Assembly: GCA_013398055.1 (NCBI GenBank)
Contig: VZRS01006701.1
Coordinates: 248,001-312,000, forward strand
DNA length: 64,000 bases
Reading direction: 5' to 3'
Source of the DNA: Ifrita kowaldi
Taxonomy: Eukaryota; Chordata; Aves; Passeriformes; Cinclosomatidae
Shown: positions 37,637 to 51,179 of the stretch, piece by piece
How positions within the stretch are numbered: the first letter of the stretch is position 1
Layout: each line of letters opens with the position of its first letter
Made by a program: the position numbers and the translations under genes
The notes under the pieces: model-generated
The model's input: the letters and a program-made list of their open reading frames with translations, nothing else
Databases searched by the model: none
What the model was told of the DNA's origin: nothing

Positions 37637-37740
37637 CTTGGAACAGTTTGGGTGGGAAGGGACCTCCAAAAATCATCCATCCAACCCCCCTGCAATGAGC
37701 AGGGACAACACCTGCTGGTTAATGCAACCCCACAGCAAGG
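37637..37740 (-). mobile_element. Decayed CR1 LINE 3' end fragment, minus orientation
   Basis: Plus-strand GCTCTTGGAACAGTTTGGGT, GGGAAGGGACCTCCAAAAAT, CATCCATCCAACCCCCCTGC and GAGCAGGGACAACACCTGCT match the inverted CR1 3' end with substitutions. The terminal short repeats are lost. Boundaries are approximate. Confidence 0.7.
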
Positions 37741-37744
37741 AGAG

Positions 37745-39930
37745 GAATGCTCAAATTGCCATCTTGCCTGGGGACTCAGTTTCTGGGTGGGTTGATGCCA
37801 CCTCACACCCTCACGTTGTATTTAAAGCTCCGTCTCCACGGAGTCTCCCTGCAAAGGACGAGCTCACCAGTTCTCCAGCTCCTTTCCAGCCCCATTTGCT
37901 GCACACCCCATCCACAATCTACCAGTTCCTGTTGTTCTCTGGCATGGCTGGCAGGGGAAGCGTTCCCTGCCCTGCCCTGCCCCAGCAGCTGCTGCTGGTG
38001 GGTGAAGGATGCCCACAATGTCTCACAGCCTGCCTGGAGCTGCTGCTGGCACCATCCCAGGTGCAGGAAGATCCAGCTGGTGCCTGCTTTGGGCTGGCAG
38101 AGTGACATAACTCCTGTCATCTCCACTGCCACAAAAAACCTGACTTTTCTCCTGCATGCAGGCAGGTGAAGGAATTTCACATCTCTCAGCTGGGGCTCAG
38201 TGATTTCATGAGTCCCCCTCTCTCCCATCAGCCAGGGGCTCTCTGCTAGTGAAAGCCCTTACCCTGGAAACCTGGAGAAGCCCAGGAAGTGCAGCCGAAT
38301 TGCAAACCCTAGCTGAAGTGGGTGCATTTCATACAGCAAAGCTAAAAAAGGTCAGGATTTAAGACTGCTCGTTGTAGGCAGCTGCTAATTAGAGGCTCAG
38401 GTGGTAGGTTTTGTCCACCAAGGCTCTGTTTAATTCCTACTATTTAACACAGGTTGTTACAACGACAAGCATTAGACTGTTTCAGGAAATAGTTGCTACC
38501 TGGGCAGTCTGTAACAAGTATAACATCCTTAACTGTAAAACTTCAGAAGAGAAGTGTTTTAAGTGTAGTGTAGGGATTGAGAGAAGACTTGGCACTCCTT
38601 TTTGCCTCACGAGAACTAAGGCTGTAATAAAAATATGCCACCTTTTTTTGTGCTGTGGCTCACTGCAGAAAACTTCAAAACTCTGGCTTTAGTCCAGCAT
38701 TTTTGCTAGGATAGGTTATGGCTTGCAGCTTCAGTCATAAACAAAAGTCTAAAAAGTCTCCCAGCTGTAAAATCGTCTGTTCAACACTGCAAGATTTTCA
38801 TGGCAAAGTGCCTTGAGTGCATCAAGATGCCAAATAATGCTGATTTGAACTGTGCATGCAGATTATTTTACTCCTCTTGACAGTCCCCAAACGAAAAATA
38901 AATAGCTGATGATTTCAGTGTTGTTGATACTCAGAACTTCAGAAACCAAGATGAAAAAGTACATGAGCTCTTTAGAAATCAGAATCACAGAAAGCACCTG
39001 CTCCAGAAACACATAATCAAAGGAGGCAGAGATGCTCCTGGAAGCTTCCCACAACACTTGTGGCTCTGTCCTTATGGCTCTTGTGACTCATTTTACAAAT
39101 TCTTTGCCACATTATCCCATTCTCTGAAGGGAAAGTGTTTACTTATGTTAATTAACAACACAGAGGGATAAAGTTAAATATCAGCAGAGCTGTCTTCGTC
39201 TTCCTGGTGGCTGAAGGATGCTGCAGCCTGTAGACTGGAATGCTGTAAATTAAACCAGTTTTTCAGTGTGGTCCATAGCCTCAGCGTCAATGCAGGCATG
39301 CTCAGAAGGGAAGGATGTGTAAATCTCCCCTTCTTGTTCTACTGCAGCACCAGAGGAATCTGGGAAACTTTTAATTTAAAAAGCAAGTGTCCATGCACTT
39401 ATGTGTGACCTACATTGCTTTAGGGAAAAAAAAAAAAAAGGTTGTGTGATGCTGCTAGTTTGAGAAAATCCACCTATTGTTTAATGGAAAGTTAAGAAAT
39501 GTTACTCAAAGAGGGCAGCTCAATAAATGTGTGGTTTTAGTGCTTTTCTGATGGTTATGTTTGTGCTGAATCCGTGGCTGACTTATAAGGAGCAACCTGG
39601 CACGGGGATGACAATAGCTCAGCTAATTTAATGTACAGCACCGATGAAGCTTTAAAAAGATGAGAATAATGATATCACTGAGGCCTTTGGGCTGCCCGGA
39701 GGATTTCCTGCTTGGTAGCATCATCTCTCCTCATCACAGGTGGCTTCTGCTGCCCACAGGTGTCACCTGGCGAACGAGGCAGAGGCGAGGGGGCACTGTC
39801 AGTTTTGCACCACCAAAGGCAACTTTCAGCTCCTTTTTCCTCCTCAGTGTAGTTGTGAGACCTTCTCACATGGCAGTGAGTTAGTCTGGGTGGGTAACCA
39901 ATAATTCCCATGCACAATTTCTTCCTGCCT
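37745..39930. other. Unique non-coding block
   Basis: No supported gene. Three overlapping open frames of 140-155 codons at 37638-38228 occur on both strands in GC-richer sequence and have no domain; they are mutual shadows. Confidence 0.5.
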
Positions 39931-39934
39931 TGTG

Positions 39935-40200
39935 TATGAGGTGCTGAAATTAATCATTAATTTTCATTTGCAGCTGCCTCAATAAGTTAATGACATCACC
40001 CTTATTATAAACAGCAAATTTCTTTTCAATAGCCAGGCTCTGAAAACCAATTTTTCATTAGTATAATTGACAAAAACTCTACTGTACTTGTCAGCATATG
40101 TCCGGAAATTATATGGAAGTGAGTGTACTGTTTAAGTAATTTGCATTCTAGTGTGAAAGGTTTAAAATGATGGACGCATGGAACATCTATATTTGCAACA
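39935..40200. promoter_or_regulatory. Candidate conserved non-coding element with homeodomain, E-box and POU octamer words
   Basis: AT-rich, repeat-free sequence with TAATCATTAA (39951-39960), an E-box CAGCTG (39971-39976), a CRE-like TGACATCA (39991-39998), TTCATTAGTATAATTGAC and a perfect POU octamer ATTTGCAT (40139-40146). The clustering is typical of neural or developmental enhancers. It is inferred from motif content alone, and individual motifs of this length occur by chance. Confidence 0.33.
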
Positions 40201-40204
40201 AAGA

Positions 40205-43200
40205 ACAAGCTAAAAATGAGGTGAACTACAGTGTCCAAATCTGTGAGGGAACTGATCTGAGTTGTGGCCACTGCAGCAGCTTTTTCTATAACAGAAAACC
40301 CTTTTCCTACTAATTTTTGGAAGACATGAATGGGGATTTTTTTTTTTTTTCTGCTCATAAAATACAACTTCATGTTGTCAGACTTGGCTGCAGTCGGTTT
40401 TGACGTGGATTTCCTTACTCTAAGGAAATGGTACAGTTTAATCTCATCTAGACTATGGCTTTTATTTGAAGATTTTTCAGTGAGAGAACCTAAAGCCAGC
40501 TCAGTTCACAATTATTACATTGTTCCTTTTAGGACAGGGGTCCAACCACATGTGCTGTACTGCAGCACAGGGCAGCCTTCCCCAAAGCCATTAACTTCCC
40601 AATCCCTTTCCATCTGCCAACAAACTGTCTTTGCGTTTTTGCTTTGGTTTCCTTTGATTGTCTGCGTTGTCCAAATGGACGTTCGGATGCTGTTCCCGCA
40701 ATTTTTTGCATTAAAATATCAATGGAAATCCCTTTGTCTCCACGTGGCTGATTTCCCAGCACAGCTCTCCTCCAGCCTTTCCCCCAAAGGAGGTGTTTCT
40801 TTTCCACCAACAGCCATAAACGCCAGTGGGATGAGGAGTTCCAGCTCTTTCCATTCACTGCAATAAACCTTTTTAGCATCAGCGTGATGGATCTGTTCCA
40901 TCATCCCCAAGGATAATGGGGAATGTGGAATTCAGGGGAACCAGCATTAGACAATTTTGCAAAGTTTTCTCTGTAACATGAGTTCTCTGATGCCATTCCA
41001 ATTTTTAAATATATTCCAAAGGGAGAATATATGATCTACCAGAACATGAACAATAAGTGAATCTCTCATGGCACAAATCAGGAAAACTTTCATCCACCGG
41101 GCTCTTCAAGCATTTGCAGATGGTTTCATCCTACTGATTTTTGGTTTTAAATAATCAGCTCAAAATATAACTTATGAAGTTAATTTCAAGAGTAGGCTGG
41201 AGTCTCGAGTTCCAGAGTGATCTTAGGAGAAAATATTTCTTAATGGCCACAGAATTCTTAGTGTGAAAATTAAAAAAACCAAAAAAAAAACAAAATTAAG
41301 AGTCCTGCTTTCAGTTAGGTAGTGAGGATTTTAAAGTCCATTTCGGACTTGGCTTCTTTTCCTTTCTAATTTTTTTGTTTTATGTATTGGGTAAACATGT
41401 AAAACAAATTTTGGGCTGGCCTTGAATTCCTCATGTATTTGCTGCTGATGAGTGTTCGTATCACACTCATCTTGTACCAATCTCCTGCTCCAGGGCTTCT
41501 CTTGCTTACACAGAGGAGGGAGAACAAACTTTCCCCCACTTGACTTTGGTTTTGAGAGGGTGATGGAAGAGGCAGCCACTCCTTTCTCTGCAGAATTACC
41601 AGAAGAAGAGGTACAAGCTGTGCTGAAGCTCCTGATATCTGATTTTCGGGGTGGTTGATGTGTTGTTGATGGTGGAATTGCTCATCAGGAGCTCTGAGCC
41701 CCTTCCTCACTCTGAGCTGTGCAGGGTCACTGCGTCCAGCTGCAGGGAACCTGCACATCCAACAGCCCTTGGAGGTTTAGAAACGCTTGGTCTGAGCTGG
41801 GTTCACACTCCCTGTGCCCCTGTGTCATAATTGCTGAGCTTTGTGAGCTCTTGGCACTCTCCAGAGAGCAAAGCCTCTGTTGGTAATTTTTCAGTGAAGC
41901 ATTAAAAGATCTGTTTAAAGATCTGTTATAAACCAAGCTGTGTGTTTGTCCATTTTCACTTTACCGGCCAGCAGTGTGTAATAATACTTCAGGATGAAAG
42001 ATGATAACTTCACAGACACAAACAAGTTGGAGCAATAAATGCATTAGTCAAGCACTTTGCTGAGGTGCACGAGGGTTTTTTTAGTGCTAAATCCAATGCA
42101 AAAACCACACAGAGAGGTATTCTCCACTTGAGCTGAACCTATCAAGAGCAAAATATTTCAATGAGACTAAAACTCTTCAGCATAAGTGGTTTGCTTCATA
42201 CTGCGAGGGAGGATAAATGATAAAAAGGAGATGTTTGCATTCCAATAGAGGAGATGCAATGAAATCCTGTGGAATAAAGAGGTCGAAATGACACAAGGCA
42301 GAAAAGCCACAGCTTTGAAGCCAGTTTCTAGTAGGTTCAGAGAGTGTGGATGTCATTAAATATACACTGGTAGCATTAAAGAAAAGAAAATATGGGTGTG
42401 CAAGGAGTAACAAGGAGCAATAAAGAGGTGGTTAAAGGGGAAGGGCTGGAACGGTTGCTGAATGCAATTAAAGACTCTAAAGAAATAACATGGAAAGTAA
42501 TGACATGGAATAAAATGTAATTCCACCAGATGATGAGCAATAGGAAGTGTTTCCAGCGTGAGAAGAGTGAAGTGTTGATGAAGGAGACTGTGGGCTTTTC
42601 AAGGCAAAGAAAATAATTTCTAGACAATAGACTCAGCCTCTGCAAGAAAAAAAAATTAAATAAATCCCCTGCTTCAGTGCTCATAAAGGATATGGAACAG
42701 ATGCCAAGAGCAGATGTACAGTTTCCAAAAAAAAAAAAAACCAAACCCAAAAAGAAAAAGGAGAAACATTGCAGAAAATCATTGCTATAACAGCTGATCA
42801 AGAAATAAAACAATCTCAGCAGTGGGGAAGAAAGCCAAAATTAAACAAAGATTCATCTCACTGTTCAGAAGACATCCAGAAAGGAAATATGAGCCTGGGT
42901 CACAAATGTTAAAACAGGGAAGCAAGGATAGACTAAAGGGATATTAAATAGGGATATTAAACTCAATGCCCCAGAGCCTCATCTTTCAACTCAGAGAGAA
43001 TGCAAGGGTATGAGCCTTAACTCTGTGGTTTTCTTATAAAGGGCTTGAGGTGTTATGACAATAGAAGCATCCATTTAAAAAGAAAAGGAAAAAAAAAAGG
43101 AAAAATAAGAAATTGTTTTTGTTTATTTCCCCTGAAACATCCATTCTGTGGCTCGTAATTTTCTGGATCGTGTCTTCCCTCTACAGCACTAGATGTGGAT

Positions 43201-44935
43201 CAAATGCATCATGAAATAATTGGTTTTTTCCATTTTGGAACATTCCAGCCACTGAGTATTATCTTTTCAAGATGAAGAAGGACATTTTTCCCCTGTGTTC
43301 TCGTGCTTCATAGGATTTATAACAATAAATATGAGCCAGTAGCTGAGGGGAATTGTGCTTTGCAAAGTGGCTATCACAAAAGTAAAGCATCGTGGGCTAA
43401 AATTAAACTTGGGGTTTGGGCTGGTTTCCAGCGGTGGGATCCAATTACTGGCGATGAAAGGAAGGAAGCAGAGTAAATCAGAATAAAGTTATTCAAGCAG
43501 CCAGAAACCAGAGCTGTGCACAACCTTCTGGATGAGGTGGGGGACAGCTGGAACACTTTGATTTGGAGCACCAGTGGGTTAAGCAGGGAACTGATGCAAA
43601 GGTTCTGGGGAAAACGCTTTCCTGTCAGAAAACACTCAAACTAACAAGACTTTGCACTTCAGCTGAAGTTGGGTGGATTGTTTTGAATTTCCTTGGGAAG
43701 CAGCCAAAACACTTCAAGAAGTTACAGTAAATTCATAAACTTATCAAGAGAAAAATAAGGTGCGTTATGATATTTGCAGGGAAGGAAAATGTCAGCACGT
43801 GAAAGGACCTGTGAAATAATTGAATGTATTAAATTTATCTTCCGAAACAAAAGTCAAAGGTTAAAATAGAGTATGGAGAAAATGTTGTGTCCTTGGTGCC
43901 AGGTGGCATCTCTGAAAGCCTTGGGTTACATGGGTGTGAGAATGTGTTTTGGCTGGTGGGGGACATTGAAAACACATTTATCACTGGTTTTTTCCTCCAG
44001 TTATAATTCTGCAGTCAGAAAGCACTGGGGCCATTTTCTGCAGCCATTCCTGTGCAGTATGACCGAAATTACAGGCAGCTTCTTTTGCATGGATACATGG
44101 CACAGGTAAAACTTCCTGTATTAGTAAGAAATTGGTGAAGAAAGGAGCTTCAGGAGGATGCAGGAGGTCTGGGACACTTGCACTGGCTACTGAGGTTTTG
44201 TCATTCTGAAGTAAGAATGGAGATGTTTTCCCCAGTTGCAGAGACCGAGAAGTAGAAACCATTAACTGCAGAGGAGGATCCACCCAGAGGAAGGATAACA
44301 TCATGGCCACTTCAGTAAACAAGTTTTGAAAGAAAGTTGAGAGGGAATAAAAATAAGATTTAAGAGGGAGGGAGAGTTTCATCAAAGTGGGTACTACGTG
44401 GGAGGGAGTCGTGTTTGTCTCTTTGCTCAAAGTGCAATAACTCCCTATCATTTCCTGCACTTTATTAATAACTGCTCTTCTGTTTAAAAATATTTTAATC
44501 CCTTTCATAGCTGGAATGACTCACCAAGTCTTTTCTCATTGTTAAAGATGATTTCTTCCAGTCTCACAGCCACCAGAACAGCGTCCCCAGGGAATAGCAT
44601 GGTGCTAAACCAACACTATGCCTATTTTGTTCCCCCAGATCCAGTCTAATTATTCTCATTAAGCTTAACAGACAGCTAAACATCTATGGTTATTAAAAAT
44701 AAAAGAGTCAGAAAGCAATGCTGTACTCTGAGCTGTAAAAGAGATGTGAATCTGTCAGAAACAAGAGGATTCCTGCTGCATCTCATGGAGATGTGGTGCT
44801 ATTTCATACCCCAGGAATCACAATTTTGCCTGTTCTTGCTCTCTCAGCATTCACGAATAGATAATTTTAGGGAGGCTTCATGCTTTTCCCAGCAAACTGT
44901 GCAAGGAGGCTCATGCCTGACCCTCTACCCTGCTA
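40205..44935. other. Long unique non-coding block
   Basis: No supported gene. The 178-codon plus frame at 40330-40866 starts in a T tract and is opposed by a 116-codon minus frame; neither has a domain. A small tandem duplication AGGGATATTAAA(T/C) occurs twice at 42938-42963. A-rich tracts lie at 42725-42740 and 43080-43105. Confidence 0.5.
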
Positions 44936-44939
44936 CCCC

Positions 44940-45457
44940 AGCTGGAGTTCTGCCTCCAGCCCTGGGGTCCCCAGCACAGGAAGGACAAGGAGCTGCTGGA
45001 GTGAGACCAGAGGAAACCACCAGGTTGATCAGAGGGATGGAGCAGCTCTGCTGTGAGGAAAGGCTGGGAGAATTGGGGTTTTCCAGCCTGGAAAGGAGAA
45101 GCTTCAGGGTGACCTAACTGAGGCCTTCCAGTAGCTGAAGGAGCCAGACAAGAAAGATGGAGAGAGACTTTGGACAAGGGCCTGGGGTGACAGGACAAGG
45201 GGGAATGGATTCACACTGACAGAGAGTGGGTTTAGATGGGATACTGGGAAGGAATTGTTCCCGTGAGGGTGCTGAGGCCCTGGCACAGGGTGCCCAGAGC
45301 AGCTGTGGCTGCCCCTCCCCTGGAAGTGTCCAAGGCCAGGCTGGACGGGGCTTGGAGCAGCCTGGGATAGTGGAAGATGTCCCTGCCCATGGCATGGGGT
45401 AGAACCAGGTGATCTTTGAGGCCACTTCCAGCTCAAACCATTCCAGGATTCTGTGGT
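44940..45457 (+). mobile_element. CR1 LINE 3' UTR fragment of about 515 bases, plus orientation
   Basis: The longest CR1 copy in the window. It begins around GCTGGAGTTCTGCCTCCAGC and CCCCAGCACAGGAAGGACAA, then ACCACCAGGTTGATCAGAGG, TTTTCCAGCCTGGAAAGGAG, GAGACTTTGGACAAGGGCC, CCCAGAGCAGCTGTGGCTG, TGGAAGTGTCCAAGGCCAGG and GATGTCCCTGCCCATGGC. It ends at CCAGGATTCTGTGG. It carries the older CCCCTGGAAGTGTCC wording instead of the GGATCCCTGGCAGTGCCC wording of the 21-23 kb pair, so it belongs to a sister lineage. No ORF2 coding sequence remains. Confidence 0.95.
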
Positions 45458-45459
45458 AT

Positions 45460-48400
45460 TTGGAGCCCAGCATGTTTGGTTAGAGGACAGCCTTGGTCCC
45501 AATCCATGTTTTCACCCTTGGTAGTTGCTACCCCACTGTTTTGCCCTCCTTTGAGGGGCAGGGAGCCCAAGGACAGGCCACAGCTGCTGCATCCTCCCCT
45601 GCCAAGGGGCAGGGAGTGCCAAAAGCCTGCAGTCAGGAGGGGAAGCTGGGCACAAATGGCACTTCCCAGCAATGGAAAAAGTTGCTTTCTCCCAAGCTTT
45701 AATTCCTTTATTTCCATTCTCTCGGCTGTCCCCTGTCCCAGCGCAGAGCGTGGTGCAGAGCTGTGCTGTCACACGCTGTTACTGCAGAGGATGGGCCCAG
45801 ACCACCACATCTCCTGCTGTGAGGTCCTCCAGCCAAGCCCAGTGGAAACCAGAGATGTCATCAAGTCACAAAGGTGGTGTGAGGACACAGTTCTGACTGC
45901 TGGGCTCAGGCAGAGATGCTGGTTAAATGTGAAAGGGTGACTTTATCATGCCCCATCAGACAGGAATATTTTAATTTAAAAGGAATTCTTTTTGTAGCAT
46001 ATTGAAGTTATTTTCCCACTTGTTGTCTATGGCAGTGCTGTATGCAGAGAAAATTAGGCCTAGGGGGTGGTGGCTCACCAGTTTTTTATTTGAAGTCTAT
46101 GAGAAAGGAAAATGTGGTGGAGTCTCCATTTTTCTGAGGTCTGTGTTCCAATGCATCAAGACAATAACTCCCTGAGAGATAGGCTATACTTCAAGTGTGC
46201 TTTATGAGCTGAAGACAGAATTATTGACTTGGTTCCTTTAGCCTGTGTTGTGCAGGAGATCAAAGAAGGTGTTTGCAATTGTATTCTAGGAACCTGACTG
46301 ACGCCAGTGTCACAAATCCAACATTAACAACCAGCATTTGCCACCCAAGAAGTCACAAAGATGGTAAAAAAAAAAAAAAAAGTGACACAGAGAAGAAATG
46401 GAAATAATAGGAGAAAAAACCTGACAGCTTTCCAAGTGCAAAATTTGTTTGAGAGTAATTATGTAAGAATACTATGCATAGTTTATTCCATGCCAGATCT
46501 CCTGGTGAGTGTATAAACATATTCATGCTGTTCATGTTTCCACTCAGAAGCAAATTGCCATTGCACTACTTAGAAATTTGTCAGCAGAGACGTGGAAAAG
46601 GTGGGAATTAAGGTCCTGCTGCAGTAAAGACAGACCCACTATGAGCAGTGAGCCAAGTTCAGGCACAGCCCTGCAAGAAGGTGCTTGAGGAAGATGTTTG
46701 CCTCAGATTACTTGGTCCCAGGAAGAGGCTCATCTCTCCCAGGAAGAAAAAACTGGAGCTACCTGTCTTCCTCTCACCCAGAAGCAAAGCACTGGGGAAG
46801 CTTCTTCAGGGTATCAAACAAAGGGGGCGTTGCTTCAAGTTTGAACATTCCTTCCATTCAAATCTAAACACAATGGACTTTATCTTCCATGGGCTCACTG
46901 GGGCCCTCGAATGTCAGATCTGTAACCCTGTGAAGCAGATCCTCACCACTCCCCATTGTTTTCCACCAGATGAAGATCCTCCATAGAAGCTGCATAAATA
47001 GCCCATTGATAAAAATATAAAAACATTGTACCGAGACAATAGCCCAACATCATCCCTGGTGACGTTAGCAGAGTTAAACATGCAAAGAATTTCCCTCTCT
47101 CCTCCTGCTCCAGTGCAGAATCCCAAGCACCATCATCTCTGCCTCATCTCCATTTCCATCAGCACTTCATAAGGACTGGGAAACAAAGATCCAGAGCCAA
47201 GGCTTTGGTTGTCTGCAGAGCTCCTGTGCTCATGGTGCAAATGGATTGTGATAATGGACAGTGAAAGAGAGTCTATTATCTCATCCTCTTTAAGACGACT
47301 TCTTAGGAGATTTCTTTAATGTTTGAGCATTGGACAAGTTATTGATTTTGCTATTCATGATCCCATTTCTTTTTTTTTTTTTCTTTGATCAGAGTTGGCT
47401 CTGCTTTCCTCTGTGCTCCACATGCCCAGATGGGAAGCAAATGGAGCACCAGGACAGACATGAGGGGTCAATGAATTTAATCCAAGAGTGGCTTTCCTCA
47501 CAGTATTGCCTGCATGGGAACATCCACGTGTGCTTTAGCCTTCCCTCTTCCACATGTACCACTTGTGTTTTGCTTTGCTTAAAAACTGAGGAAAAATCCA
47601 ATTGCTCATCACAAGGCCTATTTTCAGCCTGCATTTGGTCACAGGAGAAGTTTGCTTTGGTCCTTGCTTGAAAAGAATTAAATGCAGAAAATGTGAGGAG
47701 GATGTGGATGTAGCCCACTCTTTTATTCACACATCTCCAGGTCCTTTGCCTCTTTCTCGGACATACAATGTCTCATTTATTTGTGCCACGTCACTGAGAG
47801 CATCGTGGCAGCCCCCAGTGGTGATTTACTGACTGGCCAATTCTTAAGGTCAGCACCAGCCCTTGCACAAAGCAGAAATGTTCCTTCTACCTGATTAGGC
47901 AGCACTGCAAGAGAGCAGTGAGAGGCCAAGGATTCTCTGGTTAAAAGGCTGATTAGCCTTCCTTAAAACAAACTCAAACTGAACCAGGGGTGAATGATCC
48001 AGAAAGTAACAAAGTGCATCTAATTGGAGTAGAAACAGAACAAACTGTGCTCTTCCTTTTTGGCTTCCTTTTATGTTTTAATGAGAAGTGATAAGCACCA
48101 TGTCTGGTACCATTAAAGGGCTTGAGTGGATGAGCCTCTTGTCTTGGGCCAGATGCTGCTGTCCTTGACACCAACATAAACAAGAGTTTTCCCTGGTATG
48201 GATCCAAGCAGCAGAGGCCTGTCTCACATTGCAGCAGCCCAAGTTTAGGCCTTGAAAAGCCCAGGCTCCTTTTCAGTCCTTCATGCTGCGATGAGAACAT
48301 CCGACCTCTCTGCTTAACCCTAAATTAAATTTGCCTTTGTTTTTTCTGGGCAGGAGGGTCAATTTGCAAAACATTTGGAGCTGCTTGGTTCCCACCAGTC

Positions 48401-51175
48401 TAAAGTTCAGGGGAGGTCAACTCACAGCAGTGCCACAGACCCCAGCCCTGTGCATCTGCTCGTTGTAACACGTGGAGCTGCACATCAGCTGTGCTGAGCA
48501 CAGAATTCACATGGGTTCTCCTTGGGGCAGCTTCTTATGCTCAAAGTGCACCAAGGCTGAAGGAGAATGCACAGGAATTCCCACAGAAGTCTCTGGCTGA
48601 GTCGAAAAGGAGGCACTGAAATGTGCTGCTGTAATAGGAATGTAATGAAAACTGTAGTATCAGCACTGGATGCTGGTGAAATTATCCAGTTTTTTAATAT
48701 CATGCTGCAGGTTTCTCTGCTGTCCTGTACCCTCATATTCTTGTGGGATTGCTTAAAAGAAATAAAGGTGCTGCACCAGAGATGTCTGGGATTTGATAAA
48801 AATCAGTCTCTCTTTCAATATCCCTTAACTATGCAACTAGGGACAATATATTAATTTCCAAGTGGGAAAAAAAAGAAGTTAGAAAGTTCTTTCCTGTGTT
48901 TAATCCTAAAATTGTTTCCTGTAGATGCTGAATACTCTCCTTACAGCCCTGGAGGTGTTTCAGTAAGAGCACATTTGACTGTGCCTTGAGGCTCATCAAG
49001 GGCTGGGCTGTCCCCTCACCAAGCACACAGCTGTACAACATCCTGCACAAGGCAAGAGCGAGGATCTGACTCGGATTTGAATGACTTCTTGGTCCAGACA
49101 GGAATCAGCCTGAGCCAGCTCCCTCGCCCTGGTGTGTTTTAGGAAGCTGACTGGGATTCTGGGGAACTAAGCCAAGCCTTTGTCCCTCCTAATGTGCCCA
49201 CTCTGAGTGACAAGTAGCAGTGCCAGCCCTTAGAAAGGTGCCAGTTGTGTTCTTAAATGCATTCAGATTTTCAGGCTGGAGGTGTGGGGATAGGCCAATC
49301 ATTACTTCTCAGTTTAACTTTTTTTCCAGTTGTGACCTCCTGCCCACAGAGGGTTGCAGGCTGTGCAGCTGCACAGGGCCAGGATGTCAACACTGGCATG
49401 CACAGCTGCCAGCATTGCTCAGGGGTCAAGCTCCCAAAATTATGAGGGAATCCAAGAGGAGAAGGAAGAAACCTAAAGCTTGGAAAAAGGCAGGGGGGAA
49501 AGAAAAGTCTGAAGCTTAAATGTTTGTGGCAGTTCCCAAACTATGGAAAGAGGTGCTCCTGTCTCTGCAATCCAGTTCAAAGCCAGGGTTCAACCAAGAG
49601 CCAGGCTTCACTCCCAACTCCACCCTCAGCTCCAGCAAGGCCAGACCAATTCCCCCAGCACTTGACAAAGCAGATCTATCCCAGGGAAGAGTTTTTCCAG
49701 CACGCTGGGAAAAAAATCTGGCAATGCCTCTGGACAGCTTCAGCGATCAAAACACTCTGGGGCCTCTCATTCATTGGTAAGATTTTCCTATGATTCCTTG
49801 TTTAGTTCTCTTTTTATAGATTTTTGTCTTGCCTGTGAAATGACAAACCCTAAATGTGTTTGCTTTACTTCTGTCCTTTTAAAACTGTTCTAATGAGGGT
49901 AGCAAAGAGATGCAGGAGGATGGAAGAGGCTGTAGAGGGATCAGCTGCTGAGCCATGTCAGGGATCCAGGGCTATGGACCAGTTTGGCTCCATCATTCAA
50001 GGCACAGGTGAGCATTTTTTGGAGGCTGAGGGGTATTGGGGAGTCCCTTTTCTGCTCCCTCCACCCCAGTTGATGCTGTTCCAGCTCCATTTCACAGTGC
50101 AGGGCAGGAATTCCCTTCTTCTGCCGAGTTTAGGAGAGCATCCCAGGATGCTGTTGCCAATCCAGCTCCAAAAAGCAAGTGAAGGCTTTGAACAACTTGT
50201 GAGCGAGAGGTATTTTTATCTCTGTGGAAATGTTCAGACCTTCAAGCACAGGCCGTATTTCTGCATTAACTCAAAGTGAATGATCTCATACCCCTGAATT
50301 AAATCACTGGGGACGATGATGGCAAAGCTGGCTTTACATTGATAGTGTCATCTTATTGTCCCTGCTCTGCATCTCCCTCCCCACGTCAGCGTGGCAGTGA
50401 ACCTCCAGCGTGGATGCTCCAGCATCCCTGTCATGTAATGCAGCTCTCTCTGGCCTTACAGCATAGATGGCTCCATCCTAAACAGATTAACTCCTTCTGA
50501 GGAGCCACACAAAGGGGATTTATTTTCCCTGGATCCACATGCAAATACACAGCTGCACGACGAGGGGAGTCGTGTGCACATCAGGGAGAAAACCCACCCT
50601 GAAAAGTCCCTCCCCACATCCACAGGCCTGCAGAGAGGAAGAGCAGGAGGAACAGTGAGAGGCTGATCCCAGCCCATGGGGATTGCTTCAGGCTAAATAA
50701 TATTTATCTGTGCTCGTTTATCTACCACGCTCACGTGGAATAAGACACAGGTGACTCACCTGATGGGATTTTTTTGTCTCTCAAACACTATTAAACTTCT
50801 GGAAAGCTCACAGCATTAAACTCTTGCTAAAGTTTCTTTTCCATATGTACAAATTTACAACAGCAAACAGCAAATTCTTGAAGACAGAGTAGAGGCCTGT
50901 CCCTAGAATACAGAATGATATGACATGAATTTCTGTGTTTCAGCTCCATCTAATAACACCCAATTTTACTAACCCAATGGGAAAATAATTTTTCTAAACC
51001 ACTAGCAAATTTATTCTATTCTGTCCTAATAAAAATTGAGATGTCTTGATCAAGGGTTTGATGCAACACTGAAAGAAACCAGTGATAATCTTTCCACTGA
51101 CCTCAATAAGCTTAGATAGAGACTCTGAAATAAAAGTTAATGTGTATCAGGAGAAACAGTGAGCTGGAAGTGAAA
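45460..51175. other. Long unique non-coding block
   Basis: Nearly 6 kb without a supported gene. The longest open frame is 174 codons (45416-45940, plus) and begins inside the CR1 terminus. An A run lies at 46364-46381 and a T run at 47370-47382. No mobile element recognised. Confidence 0.5.
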
Positions 51176-51179
51176 CAAC

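Noticed and set aside
40330..40866. 178-codon plus-strand open frame starting in a T tract
   Set aside because: Opposed by a 116-codon minus frame, begins in low-complexity sequence and has no recognisable domain.
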